The notes below the pieces were generated by a model. The model had not been told where the DNA came from. It saw nothing but the letters and a program-made list of their open reading frames with translations, and ran no database searches. A DNA stretch of 64,000 bases from positions 62,001 through 126,000 of the forward strand of contig CADAUA010000003.1 in the NCBI GenBank assembly GCA_902791035.1, written 5' to 3'. The position numbers and the translations under genes are program-made. This document shows positions 43,036 through 50,592 of the stretch, piece by piece; the first letter of the stretch is position 1; the number at the start of each line of letters is the position of its first letter. This DNA comes from an uncultured Coriobacteriaceae bacterium (lineage in GTDB: Bacteria > Actinomycetota > Coriobacteriia > Coriobacteriales > Atopobiaceae).

Positions 43036-43524
43036 ATGAACGCCATCGTATCCGTCACGCGCGACTGGGCCATCGGACTCGAGGGTGGCCTACTCGTGCA
43101 TGGCAAAGCAGACATGCATAGGTTCGTGGAGCTCACCATGGGCGGCACCGTCCTCATGGGGCGCAAGACCCTCGAGAGCTTCCCGGGCGGGCCACTGAAG
43201 GGCCGCCGCAACGTGGTGCTCTCGCGCGACCCGCACTTCTGCCCCGAGGGTGCCGAGTGCTACCGCTGCATGGACGACGCCCTCACGGCCGTGGCCGGCG
43301 AGGATCCAGACAAGGTCTGGCTCATAGGCGGCGCCTCCATCTACAAGGCCCTTATCGACGAGTGCGCCCGCGCCTACGTGACCAAGAACGACGTGGTTCT
43401 GCCCGCGGACGCCTGGTTCCCCGACCTTGACGCTGACCCCGCCTGGCAGGTGGAGACGGTCGAGCTCGGCGGCACGACCAAGCGCGGCATCCCCTTCGAG
43501 TTCGTGACCTACCGGCATGTCTAG
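43036..43524 (+). CDS. dfrA: Dihydrofolate reductase
   Basis: 162 residues from ATG 43036, preceded by CTGGAGG. It reduces dihydrofolate to THF with NADPH. AIVSVTRDWAIG at the N-terminus, the catalytic Asp in GKADMHRF, TVLMGRKTLESFPGG, RRNVVLSRD and VWLIGGASIY are standard, although the LPW triad before the catalytic Asp is replaced (LLVHGKAD). Pairing with thyA is the common arrangement. Confidence 0.92.
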   Translation: MNAIVSVTRDWAIGLEGGLLVHGKADMHRFVELTMGGTVLMGRKTLESFPGGPLKGRRNVVLSRDPHFCPEGAECYRCMDDALTAVAGEDPDKVWLIGGASIYKALIDECARAYVTKNDVVLPADAWFPDLDADPAWQVETVELGGTTKRGIPFEFVTYRHV

Positions 43525-43530
43525 CAAAAG

Positions 43531-43557
43531 GGGCGGGGAGCACGCGGCTCCCCGCCC
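43531..43557. terminator. Bidirectional terminator between dfrA and the surface protein gene
   Basis: GGGCGGGGAG (43531-43540), loop CACGCGG, CTCCCCGCCC (43548-43557). On the minus strand CTTTTG follows, so it best serves the leftward surface protein gene. Confidence 0.75.
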
Positions 43558-43581
43558 ATAGGCCAACCGACACCGGGCCGT

Positions 43582-45552
43582 CTACCCATTCACCGCCCAG
43601 CTTGGTCTCCCCTCGGTGGGAAAGTCGGTGTCGAACACCATATATCTGAGGTCAGCCTGGGACACGTCCCAGCCCTCGAGCGCGGTCGCATCCTTGAGGG
43701 ATTTGCAGCCATAAAACATACCCCCGATATATACCACGTGCGAGGTGTCCCAGCCCGCCAGGGGCGAGACGTCAGTAAGGGATGTGCAGTCTTCGAACAT
43801 GCCGGCGATGTTGGTCACAGCCGAGATGTCCCAGCTCGCAAGGGGCGAGATATCAGTGAGGGATGTGCAGCCGTCGAACATGATGGACATGTTGGTAACG
43901 TGCGAGGTGTCCCAGCCCGCAAGGGGCGAGAGATCAGTGAGGGATGCGCAGCCGTAGAACATGCTGGACATGTTGGTAACGTGCGAGGTGTCCCAGCCCG
44001 CAAGGGGCGAGAGATCAGTGAGGGACGCCCAGCCTTGGAACATGCCGGACATGTTAGTAACATTCGAGGTGTCCCAGCCCGCAAGGGGCGATAGGTCGCC
44101 GCGTCTCCCGCCGTTAGTGACGAACATATGGCCCATGTTGATCACGTGCGAGGTGTCCCAGCCCGCAAGGGGCGAGAGGTCGACGAGGGACGTGCAGCCG
44201 CCGAACATGTCCTCCATGTTGGTCACAGCCGTGGTGTCCCAGCCCGCCAGGGCGGAGACATCCGTGAGATGCGTGAAGCCTGCGAAGAGCTCTGATGAGT
44301 CTGGTGCCATGTGGATAGTGCCCGAGCTCTCCACTTTGGTCACTCCGGACTTGTCGAAGCTAGCCCACCAGTTGTCTGTGCCATCAGGAATCTCGATGGA
44401 GGTCAGCGTGCCCTCGCCGCGCCAAGAGTCAACGGGCCTCACGTAGAGAGTATTGTCCGCGATCCGCCACTCGCAGGTGCCCCAGACGGTCCAGGTCCCG
44501 GCGTCGTCCGCGAAGGGACCGGGGTCGGAGGGGGTCCCGGGATCGGCCGTGAGGTGGTCCCACTCAGCCTCGCTCACGGCGGCGGGGCCGCCGATCACGT
44601 GGCCGGAGGTGACGCGGGAGTCCTGGTAGCCGCTGTACACCGCGTCCACGGCCTGCGTCTGGCCCGGGTTCATGATGGCGAGGACGGAGTCGAAGGCGCC
44701 GGCGAGGGGCGCGGCGCAGAGGGCGTCCCAGTAGCCGTCGCCCGTGGCCACGCACATGTGGGAGGTGGTCATGCCCTCGCCGAGCTCCCACTTGGCTATC
44801 TCCGCGGAGGTCTTGACGGCGTTCTCGCCGGCGAGGCGCACGACCTGCTTGCCGGCGAGCTGGCCCTCGACCTCGCCCGAGACGGCCGCGGTGCCCCCCA
44901 CGATCACGACGCGGTCGAACCCCTGGACGTCAGCCAGGGTGGCGTCGTCCAGCATGTTGCGGCCGTCCGTGAGGAAGATCGGGGCGTGCCTGGCCCAGGC
45001 GTAGGGGGCTATGGACAGGGCGTCCCAGTAGCCCGTCCAGGTGGCCACGACGCAGGTGTCGCCCCAGCCGCCCCTGGACTCGTAGGCCTCGCGTGCCGTG
45101 TCGCGCGCGGTGTCTCCGTAGACGCGGGTGACCTCGCACTTCTCTCCGCACGTGGCACGCACCTCGTCCAGCACTAAGTCGGCGACAGCCGCCGGGCCGC
45201 CCAGCACGACCACCCTGCTCGGGGCCAGCCTCTCGAGCTGCTCGGCCGTCTCGTCGCGCAGGTACGACGTCGGCGTGATCAGCACGGGTGCGCCGTCGAG
45301 TCCCGCCAGGCCGGAGCCCGCGAGGGCGTCCCAGTAGCCGTCGCCCGTGGCCAGGCAGACCGTCCCACCGCGCCCGTCCGGGAAGGCGCCGTCCGCCTCG
45401 AGGACCCTCTCCATCGTCCCGTACGCGTTCTGCCCCCAGAGCCTGTCCCAGCTCGCGCCCTCAGCGAGCGCCGCCCTTGGCGACGCCGCCACGAGCACCG
45501 CCAGCGCGAGCGCCACGAGCGCCCTCAGCCGACTCCCGTACCCCTTGCCCAT
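43582..45552 (-). CDS. CWB2 surface protein with DUF285/BspA-type leucine-rich repeats
   Basis: 656 residues from ATG 45552 (a GTG at 45567 is also in frame, but GGAGG lies between them). A Sec signal peptide (residues ~1-31, ending ALAEG) is followed by three CWB2 units (~35-330: WGQNAYGTMERV, GYWDALAGSG, VVVLGGPAAV and repeats). A linker leads to ~8 tandem 27-residue repeats (~430-640) of the form LSPLAGWDTSHVTNM then MFYGCASLTD, the surface protein repeat family TIGR02167/DUF285. Repeat 2 has VTNGGRRGD in place of the GGCTSL core. There is no LPxTG signal; CWB2 provides wall attachment. A role in adhesion is inferred from the family. See the poly-G tract upstream. Confidence 0.88.
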   Translation of the reverse strand: MGKGYGSRLRALVALALAVLVAASPRAALAEGASWDRLWGQNAYGTMERVLEADGAFPDGRGGTVCLATGDGYWDALAGSGLAGLDGAPVLITPTSYLRDETAEQLERLAPSRVVVLGGPAAVADLVLDEVRATCGEKCEVTRVYGDTARDTAREAYESRGGWGDTCVVATWTGYWDALSIAPYAWARHAPIFLTDGRNMLDDATLADVQGFDRVVIVGGTAAVSGEVEGQLAGKQVVRLAGENAVKTSAEIAKWELGEGMTTSHMCVATGDGYWDALCAAPLAGAFDSVLAIMNPGQTQAVDAVYSGYQDSRVTSGHVIGGPAAVSEAEWDHLTADPGTPSDPGPFADDAGTWTVWGTCEWRIADNTLYVRPVDSWRGEGTLTSIEIPDGTDNWWASFDKSGVTKVESSGTIHMAPDSSELFAGFTHLTDVSALAGWDTTAVTNMEDMFGGCTSLVDLSPLAGWDTSHVINMGHMFVTNGGRRGDLSPLAGWDTSNVTNMSGMFQGWASLTDLSPLAGWDTSHVTNMSSMFYGCASLTDLSPLAGWDTSHVTNMSIMFDGCTSLTDISPLASWDISAVTNIAGMFEDCTSLTDVSPLAGWDTSHVVYIGGMFYGCKSLKDATALEGWDVSQADLRYMVFDTDFPTEGRPSWAVNG

Positions 45553-45606
45553 GTTCCCTCCAGTCACGTCATCCGCGCCCCGTCGGCGCGGGTCGCCAAG
45601 ACGCTA

Positions 45607-45618
45607 CCCCCCCCCCCC
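45607..45618. repeat. Homopolymer C12 (G12 on the coding strand) upstream of the CWB2-LRR gene
   Basis: Twelve consecutive C lie 55-66 bp before the start codon of the leftward surface protein gene. Such tracts slip readily in replication and can alter promoter spacing. Confidence 0.85.
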
Positions 45619-45651
45619 GCATTGCGGGACTGTTACGCGGGCCCCAGCGCC

Positions 45652-45670
45652 GGGCGGGCAGCCGGGCGGG
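45652..45670 (+). other. G-quadruplex-like motif
   Basis: Four GGG runs (45652, 45656, 45664, 45668) with loops of 1, 5 and 1 nt fit the classic G4 pattern; more G runs follow at 45685-45697. It lies ~100 bp upstream of the surface protein gene, on the strand opposite its coding strand. Confidence 0.55.
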
Positions 45671-45778
45671 CGGTAGGCAGTGCAGGGGCGGGCGGGGCAC
45701 CACGCCCCCGTACCCCACTGGCACTCTGGTAGCCATACCCTTCAGACCACTGATTGACCTGAGCTAGCATGCCGCGGT

Positions 45779-46030
45779 GTACTGACTCCGCACGTTGGGC
45801 GGGAATATCCGCCACAATCCCCAACCCCAGTACGGTCATGGCGGTGTTTGCCCAGCTAACAGCTCAGGGCGGCGTACTGACTCCGCACGCTGGGAGGGAA
45901 TATCCGCCACAATCCGCAACCCCGGAACGGTCCTAGCGGCATAACCGCAGGTAACGAAGTCAGGCGTCGCACTGACTTCGCCCACCCGACGGCAAGTATC
46001 GCCGGAACTCCTAACCTCAGTACGGTGCCC
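45779..46030. repeat. 95 bp tandem repeat (2.7 copies)
   Basis: GTACTGACTCCGCACG begins at 45779 and 45874, and a diverged GCACTGACTTCGCCCA at 45969, each 95 bp apart. Units share GGGAATATCCGCCACAATCC, then AACCCC(A/G)G and ACGGTC. The third copy is weaker. The 659 bp gap 45553-46211 holds C12, the G4 motif, this array and a terminator, and no convincing gene. Confidence 0.85.
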
Positions 46031-46141
46031 CCACATGTAGGGTGAACGCGCAGCCTCGGCAGGCTCCTCCGACATGTGGGGCGGCCAAGGGACGACAAGC
46101 CCTGCCAGGCTGGCAGTCGACTAAGCTGGCGGTCGAAACAA

Positions 46142-46173
46142 GAGAGGGGCGCCCGACTTTCCCCGGGCGCCCC
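46142..46173 (-). terminator. Terminator after the kinase-like gene
   Basis: GAGGGGCGCCCG (46142-46153) pairs perfectly with CGGGCGCCCCTC (46162-46173); on the minus strand TCTTGTTT follows. Confidence 0.85.
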
Positions 46174-46211
46174 TCGCGCTTGTCAGCCTGCGCGACTGCC
46201 GCTAGTCGCGA

Positions 46212-46985
46212 CTACTCGAAGTCGTTGGCGACGTCAATCCAGGAGCGCAGGTACTCCTCCTGGGCCTTGCGACCACGCGAGAGCTCGGCCGCCGCCACGA
46301 CCGGCAGCCAGTACTGGATCTTCTGCTTGGGGATGTCCGCCTTGACGGAGTAGAGGTCGAGGTACTTGTCGGCCGCCTCCGGGAACTCCTGGGTGAGCAG
46401 GATGTAGGTCATGGCCGCATCGGCCTCGGGCAGGCCCTCGGTCACGTGAGTCCAGTCGCAGAAGAAGTAGTCGCCGTTCTCCCCCACCACGATGTTCGTG
46501 GGGTTGAAGTCGCCGTGGCACACGGCATGGCCGTGGCGCATGCGGTCGGCGCGCATCTGCAGGTCATAGCGCTGCGACGGATCGAGCTCCTTCACGCGCC
46601 CGATCATGCGCTTGAGCTTGTCGGACTGCTGGTTGAGGGCGGCCGGGGCCTTGGTGCCCTGGACCTTGAGCTGCAGGTCCACGAAGGTCTCGAGTAGCTC
46701 ATCGAACTTCTCGGTGCCCTTGGCCTCCTCCATGAGCTCGTGGAGCGTCGTGCCGGGGAAGTACTTCATCGCGATGGCCCAGGAGCCCTCGTCGGTCTTG
46801 GAGACCTCCAGGACCTCGGGAGTGTTGAGGTCGGTCGTGGCGATGCGGGCCAGGTTCAGCGCCTCGCGGAAGACGTCCTGGGCCGGCTTGGTGGGCACGA
46901 ACACCTTGACGATGCGGTAGCCGTCCTGGTACACGACCTTGTTGTGCCTGCGGGCAAGCGCGACCTTGTTGTCAGAGAGCTGCAT
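46212..46985 (-). CDS. APH/choline kinase-like phosphotransferase
   Basis: 257 residues. It is a protein-kinase-like fold of the aminoglycoside/choline phosphotransferase group: IAMKYFPGTTLHELM hinge-like segment near residue 73, the catalytic HGDFNPTNIV near 158 and the metal-binding DW in YFFCDWTHVTEGLPEADAA. The N-terminal lobe is short, with a lysine-rich start (VYQDGYRIVKVF). The substrate is unknown: small-molecule, sugar or lipid phosphorylation are all possible, and antibiotic resistance should not be assumed. It is 33 bp downstream of adhE. Confidence 0.8.
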   Translation of the reverse strand: MQLSDNKVALARRHNKVVYQDGYRIVKVFVPTKPAQDVFREALNLARIATTDLNTPEVLEVSKTDEGSWAIAMKYFPGTTLHELMEEAKGTEKFDELLETFVDLQLKVQGTKAPAALNQQSDKLKRMIGRVKELDPSQRYDLQMRADRMRHGHAVCHGDFNPTNIVVGENGDYFFCDWTHVTEGLPEADAAMTYILLTQEFPEAADKYLDLYSVKADIPKQKIQYWLPVVAAAELSRGRKAQEEYLRSWIDVANDFE

Positions 46986-47018
46986 TTGTAAGCCTCCTAG
47001 ATGGCCGTATGGTGTGGA

Positions 47019-49646
47019 CTAGTCCTCGTACGAGCTGGCCGGACGGCCGTAGTAGGCGTCGAGGTAGAGCTCCTTGATCTCGGACACGAGCGGGTAGCGC
47101 GGGTTGGCGCCGGTGCACTGGTCGTTGAAGGCGTTGAGGCTCATCTCGTCCAGGGTGTCCAGGAAGTACTGCTCGTCCACGCCGTACTCGGCGATGGTGT
47201 GCTTGACGCCCACGTGGTCGAAGAGGTCCTGGATCTTGAGAAGGAACTTCTCGAAGACCTCCTGGTCGTCCGCACCCTCCACGCCGCAGAAGCGCGCCGC
47301 GGTGGCATAGCGGTGCAGGGTCTTGGGATGGTCGTACTGCGGGAAGGTGCCCATGCGGGTGGGACGCTCGGCCGCGTTGTAGCGCATGACGCGCTGCAGG
47401 ATGACGGCGTTGGCCCAGCCGTGCGGGATGTGGTGATAAGCGCCCAGCTTGTGGGCCATGGAGTGGTTGACACCCAGGAAGGCGTTGGCGAAGGCCAGAC
47501 CGCCCAGCGTGGAGGCGTTGGCCATGTGGTCGCGGGCCTCCACGTCGTTGGGGTTGTCGTAGGCGCGCGGCAGGTACTCGAAGACCAGCTTCATGCCGTT
47601 GAGGGCGAAGGAGTCCGTGTAGTCGGACGCCATCATGGAAACATAGGCCTCGAGGCAGTGCGTGAGCACGTCCACGCCGGAGGCGGAGGTCAGGCCCTTG
47701 GGCTGGGTCATCATGTTGTCGGTGTCGACGATGGCCACGTTGGGCATGAGCTCGTAGTCGGTCACGGGGTACTTGATGCCGGTGTTCGCGTCGGTGATGA
47801 TGGCGAAGGGCGTGACCTCGGAGCCGGTGCCGGAGGAGGTGGGGATGGCCACGAACAGGGCCTTCTTGCCCATCTTGGGGAAGTCGTAGACGCGCTTGCG
47901 GATGTCCATGAAGTCCATGGCCATGTCCTCGAACTTCTCGTCCGGGTTCTCGTACATGGACCACATGATCTTGCCGGCGTCCATTGCGGACCCGCCGCCG
48001 ATGGCGATGATGCAGTCGGGCTCGAAGGCGCGCAGGAGCTCCTCGCCGCGCTCGGCGTCCTGCAGCTTGGGGTCGGGGCTGATGGACCAGAAGGAGGAGT
48101 GCGCGATGCCCTGCTCGTCCAGTGAGGCCTCGATCTTCTTCGTGAAGCCAGACTTGTAGAGGAAGGAGTCGGTCACGATGAAGGCGCGCTTCTTGCCGTA
48201 GACCTGCGAGAGCTCGCGCAGGGCCACGGGCATGCAGCCCTTCTTGAAGTAGACCTTCTCGGGAGTACGGAGCCACAGCATGTTCTCACGCCTCTCTGCC
48301 ACAGACTTGATGTTGAGGAGGTGCTGCGGGCCCACGTTGCCCGAGACGGAGTTGCCGCCCCAGGAACCGCAGCCGAGGGTGAGCGAGGGCGGAAGCTTGA
48401 AGTTGTAGAGGTCGCCGATGCCGCCCTGCGAGGACGGGGTGTTGATGAGCACGCGGCAGGTCTTCATCGCATGGGCGTGCTTGGCGATCTTCTCCTTCTC
48501 GTTCACGTCGATGTAGAGCGAGGAGGTGTGGCCGTAGCCACCGTCGGCCACGAGGCGGGCGGCCTTGGCCAGGGCCTCGTCGAAGTCCTTGGCGTGGTAC
48601 ATGCCGAGGACGGGCGAGAGCTTCTCGTGCGCCATCTCCTCGGACGGGTCCACGGACTCGACCTCGCCGATGAGGACCTTGGTGGACTTGGGCACCTCGA
48701 CGCCGGCGATCTGGGCGATCCTGTATGCGGACTGGCCCACGATCTTGGCGTTCACGGAGCCGTTGATGATGACGGTCTTGCGGACCTTGTCGAGCTCCTC
48801 GCCCTCCAGGAAGTAGCAGCCACGGGCCTTGAACTCGGCCTTGGCCTCCTCGTACACGTCGTCCAGGATCGTGACGGACTGCTCGGAGGCGCAGATCATG
48901 CCGTTGTCGAAGGTCTTGGAGTGGATGATCGAGTTCACGGCCAGCTTGATGTCGGCCGAGGAGTCGATGATCACGGGCGTGTTGCCGGGACCGACGCCCA
49001 GGGCCGGCTTGCCGGAGCTATAGGCCGCGTTGACCATGCCCGGACCACCGGTGGCCAGGATGATGTCGGCGTCGTGCATGAGTTCGTTTGTGAGCTCCAG
49101 GGAGGGAGACGGGATCCAGTCGATGATGCCCTTGGGGCAGCCGGCGGCCTCTGCGGCCTCGCGCACGATGCGGGCGGCCTCGATGGTGCACTTCTTGGCA
49201 CGCGGGTGCGGGGAGATGATGATGGCGTTGCGGGTCTTGAGGCAGATGAGCGTCTTGAAGATGGCCGTGGAGGTCGGGTTCGTGGTGGGGATGACCGCCG
49301 CCACGATGCCGATGGGCTCGGCGACCTTCTTGTACCCGAAGGAGGGGTCGTCCTCGATCACGCCGCAGGTCTTCATGTCCTTGTACTTGCTGTAGATGTA
49401 CTCGGAGGCAAAGTGGTTCTTGATCACCTTGTCTTCCATGAGGCCCATGCCGGTCTCCTCGACCGCCATCTGGGCGAGCGGGATACGGGCCTTGTTTGCG
49501 GCCATGGCCGCCTCGTAGAAGATCTTGTCCACCTGCTCCTGGGTGAACGTGGCGAACTCTGCCTGTGCTGCGCGCATCTCCTTGATGCGCTCGACCAGTG
49601 CGTCCACGGAGTCGATCGTGGGCACTTTGGTCTCTTCCTCTGCCAT
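47019..49646 (-). CDS. adhE: Bifunctional acetaldehyde-CoA / alcohol dehydrogenase
   Basis: 875 residues from ATG 49646, preceded by TAGGAGG. The N-terminal half (~1-450) is a CoA-acylating aldehyde dehydrogenase with the thiolate in FDNGMICASEQSV near 255. The C-terminal half (~460-875) is an iron-dependent alcohol dehydrogenase: AIGGGSAMDAGK, GLTSASGVDVLTHCLEAY and HSMAHKLGAYHHIPHG with the metal histidines. It reduces acetyl-CoA to ethanol in two NADH-dependent steps and forms spirosomes in other bacteria. It is a key redox outlet alongside Pta/AckA. A TGTG-N7-CACA palindrome lies ~150 bp upstream. Confidence 0.95.
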   Translation of the reverse strand: MAEEETKVPTIDSVDALVERIKEMRAAQAEFATFTQEQVDKIFYEAAMAANKARIPLAQMAVEETGMGLMEDKVIKNHFASEYIYSKYKDMKTCGVIEDDPSFGYKKVAEPIGIVAAVIPTTNPTSTAIFKTLICLKTRNAIIISPHPRAKKCTIEAARIVREAAEAAGCPKGIIDWIPSPSLELTNELMHDADIILATGGPGMVNAAYSSGKPALGVGPGNTPVIIDSSADIKLAVNSIIHSKTFDNGMICASEQSVTILDDVYEEAKAEFKARGCYFLEGEELDKVRKTVIINGSVNAKIVGQSAYRIAQIAGVEVPKSTKVLIGEVESVDPSEEMAHEKLSPVLGMYHAKDFDEALAKAARLVADGGYGHTSSLYIDVNEKEKIAKHAHAMKTCRVLINTPSSQGGIGDLYNFKLPPSLTLGCGSWGGNSVSGNVGPQHLLNIKSVAERRENMLWLRTPEKVYFKKGCMPVALRELSQVYGKKRAFIVTDSFLYKSGFTKKIEASLDEQGIAHSSFWSISPDPKLQDAERGEELLRAFEPDCIIAIGGGSAMDAGKIMWSMYENPDEKFEDMAMDFMDIRKRVYDFPKMGKKALFVAIPTSSGTGSEVTPFAIITDANTGIKYPVTDYELMPNVAIVDTDNMMTQPKGLTSASGVDVLTHCLEAYVSMMASDYTDSFALNGMKLVFEYLPRAYDNPNDVEARDHMANASTLGGLAFANAFLGVNHSMAHKLGAYHHIPHGWANAVILQRVMRYNAAERPTRMGTFPQYDHPKTLHRYATAARFCGVEGADDQEVFEKFLLKIQDLFDHVGVKHTIAEYGVDEQYFLDTLDEMSLNAFNDQCTGANPRYPLVSEIKELYLDAYYGRPASSYED

Positions 49647-49816
49647 GCTGCCTCCTATAGCTCGGTCCCCTCCTGCGGGGAAATGAAACGCCACGGTAGG
49701 ACACGACGATGCCAGGGTGCAGGCCCCAGCCTCACCTACTCAAGAGCATATCTGATTTGCAAGGCCGCGAAAAGGCAGGATGGATGTCCTCTGTGCTCAT
49801 AACACAAGTTAACGCC

Positions 49817-50479
49817 CTATCTCCGCACGACAATTGTGCGACTACACAAGCTGCGTCTGATCGTCCCCTCGAGCTCAAGCACCTTGGCATGGGCATCGTC
49901 CGTGGCCAGGCAGGTCACCCGATGCCAGGTACCGCCGGCATCGCACCAGTCCAGCCAAGGTCCGAAGCCGTCACGGAGGATGTCCGCCGCAGGCTGGTTG
50001 GAAGGATCGCCCGCGAGGCCCGGGTAGCGGACCTCACAGACCGCCGGATGGCAGGAGAGGTAGCTGGCGACCACGTGGGCCACGTCGCTCGCGCGCGACC
50101 AGCGCACGTGGTCCTCCAATTCCTGGGCAAGAAGGTCGTCCAGGAGCGGCTCGTCGCTTTGCTCCCACAGGAGCCGCTCCGCCGCGTGCTCGCGGCCGCG
50201 CGCCGAGGCCACGAGGACGTGCCCTTCGCGGGCCACGTAGGTAAGGGTCGCCCCATGCCGGAGGGCCTCCGACCCCGTGACACCGCAGGCTGTCACGTCG
50301 AGCACCACGGTGACACCGCCAGCCGCAAGCCCCCGCGGATTGATGCAGCCTATGGGATTTCCGCTAAGCAGCTTGCCGAAGACAGCGCCCTCCGCCGCAA
50401 GAAGGTCGCGCGCCTGAGACCAGGCCTCGGGCACAACCGCCCACACGCCCCGCGCCCCTATCGACTTCGGCCTGAACAT
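49817..50479 (-). CDS. Degenerate Cys/Met-metabolism PLP-fold protein lacking the catalytic lysine
   Basis: 220 residues from ATG 50479, preceded by GGGGAGG. VTVVLDVTACGVTGSEALRH aligns with the PLP-aspartate strand of cystathionine gamma-synthases (VVVDNTFATPYLQRPLELGAD). YLSCHPAVCEVRYPGLAGDP aligns with their C-terminal HPAVERVYYPGLPSHP. Between these, where SATKYLGGH carries the Schiff-base lysine, the sequence is YVAREGHVLVAS with no lysine. The usual ~130-residue N-terminal region is largely missing. The open frame, ribosome site and codon use look intact, so it may be a real pseudo-enzyme rather than decay. Function unknown. Confidence 0.55.
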   Translation of the reverse strand: MFRPKSIGARGVWAVVPEAWSQARDLLAAEGAVFGKLLSGNPIGCINPRGLAAGGVTVVLDVTACGVTGSEALRHGATLTYVAREGHVLVASARGREHAAERLLWEQSDEPLLDDLLAQELEDHVRWSRASDVAHVVASYLSCHPAVCEVRYPGLAGDPSNQPAADILRDGFGPWLDWCDAGGTWHRVTCLATDDAHAKVLELEGTIRRSLCSRTIVVRR

Positions 50480-50536
50480 CCGCCCTCCCCGACACTGAGG
50501 CGCTGACACCAAGGTATCGAACGCCCTTCTACCAAA

Positions 50537-50562
50537 GGGGAGGGACCAAGCGGCCCCTCCCC
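50537..50562 (-). terminator. Terminator after thrS
   Basis: GGGGAGGGACC (50537-50547) pairs with GGCCCCTCCCC (50552-50562), one mismatch; TTTGG follows on the minus strand. Confidence 0.7.
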
Positions 50563-50592
50563 TGTCATGCGATCCCTATCGAACCTTCGGAC

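Noticed and set aside
46212-46985. Aminoglycoside resistance gene
   Set aside because: The phosphotransferase fold is broad and the neighbours are housekeeping; nothing supports a resistance role.
49792-49806. TGTG-N7-CACA palindrome upstream of adhE as a Rex or CRP-type site
   Set aside because: Half-sites are only four bases, spacing is not that of Rex (TTGTGA-N4/5-TCACAA) or CRP (TGTGA-N6-TCACA), and it lies ~150 bp upstream. Suggestive only.
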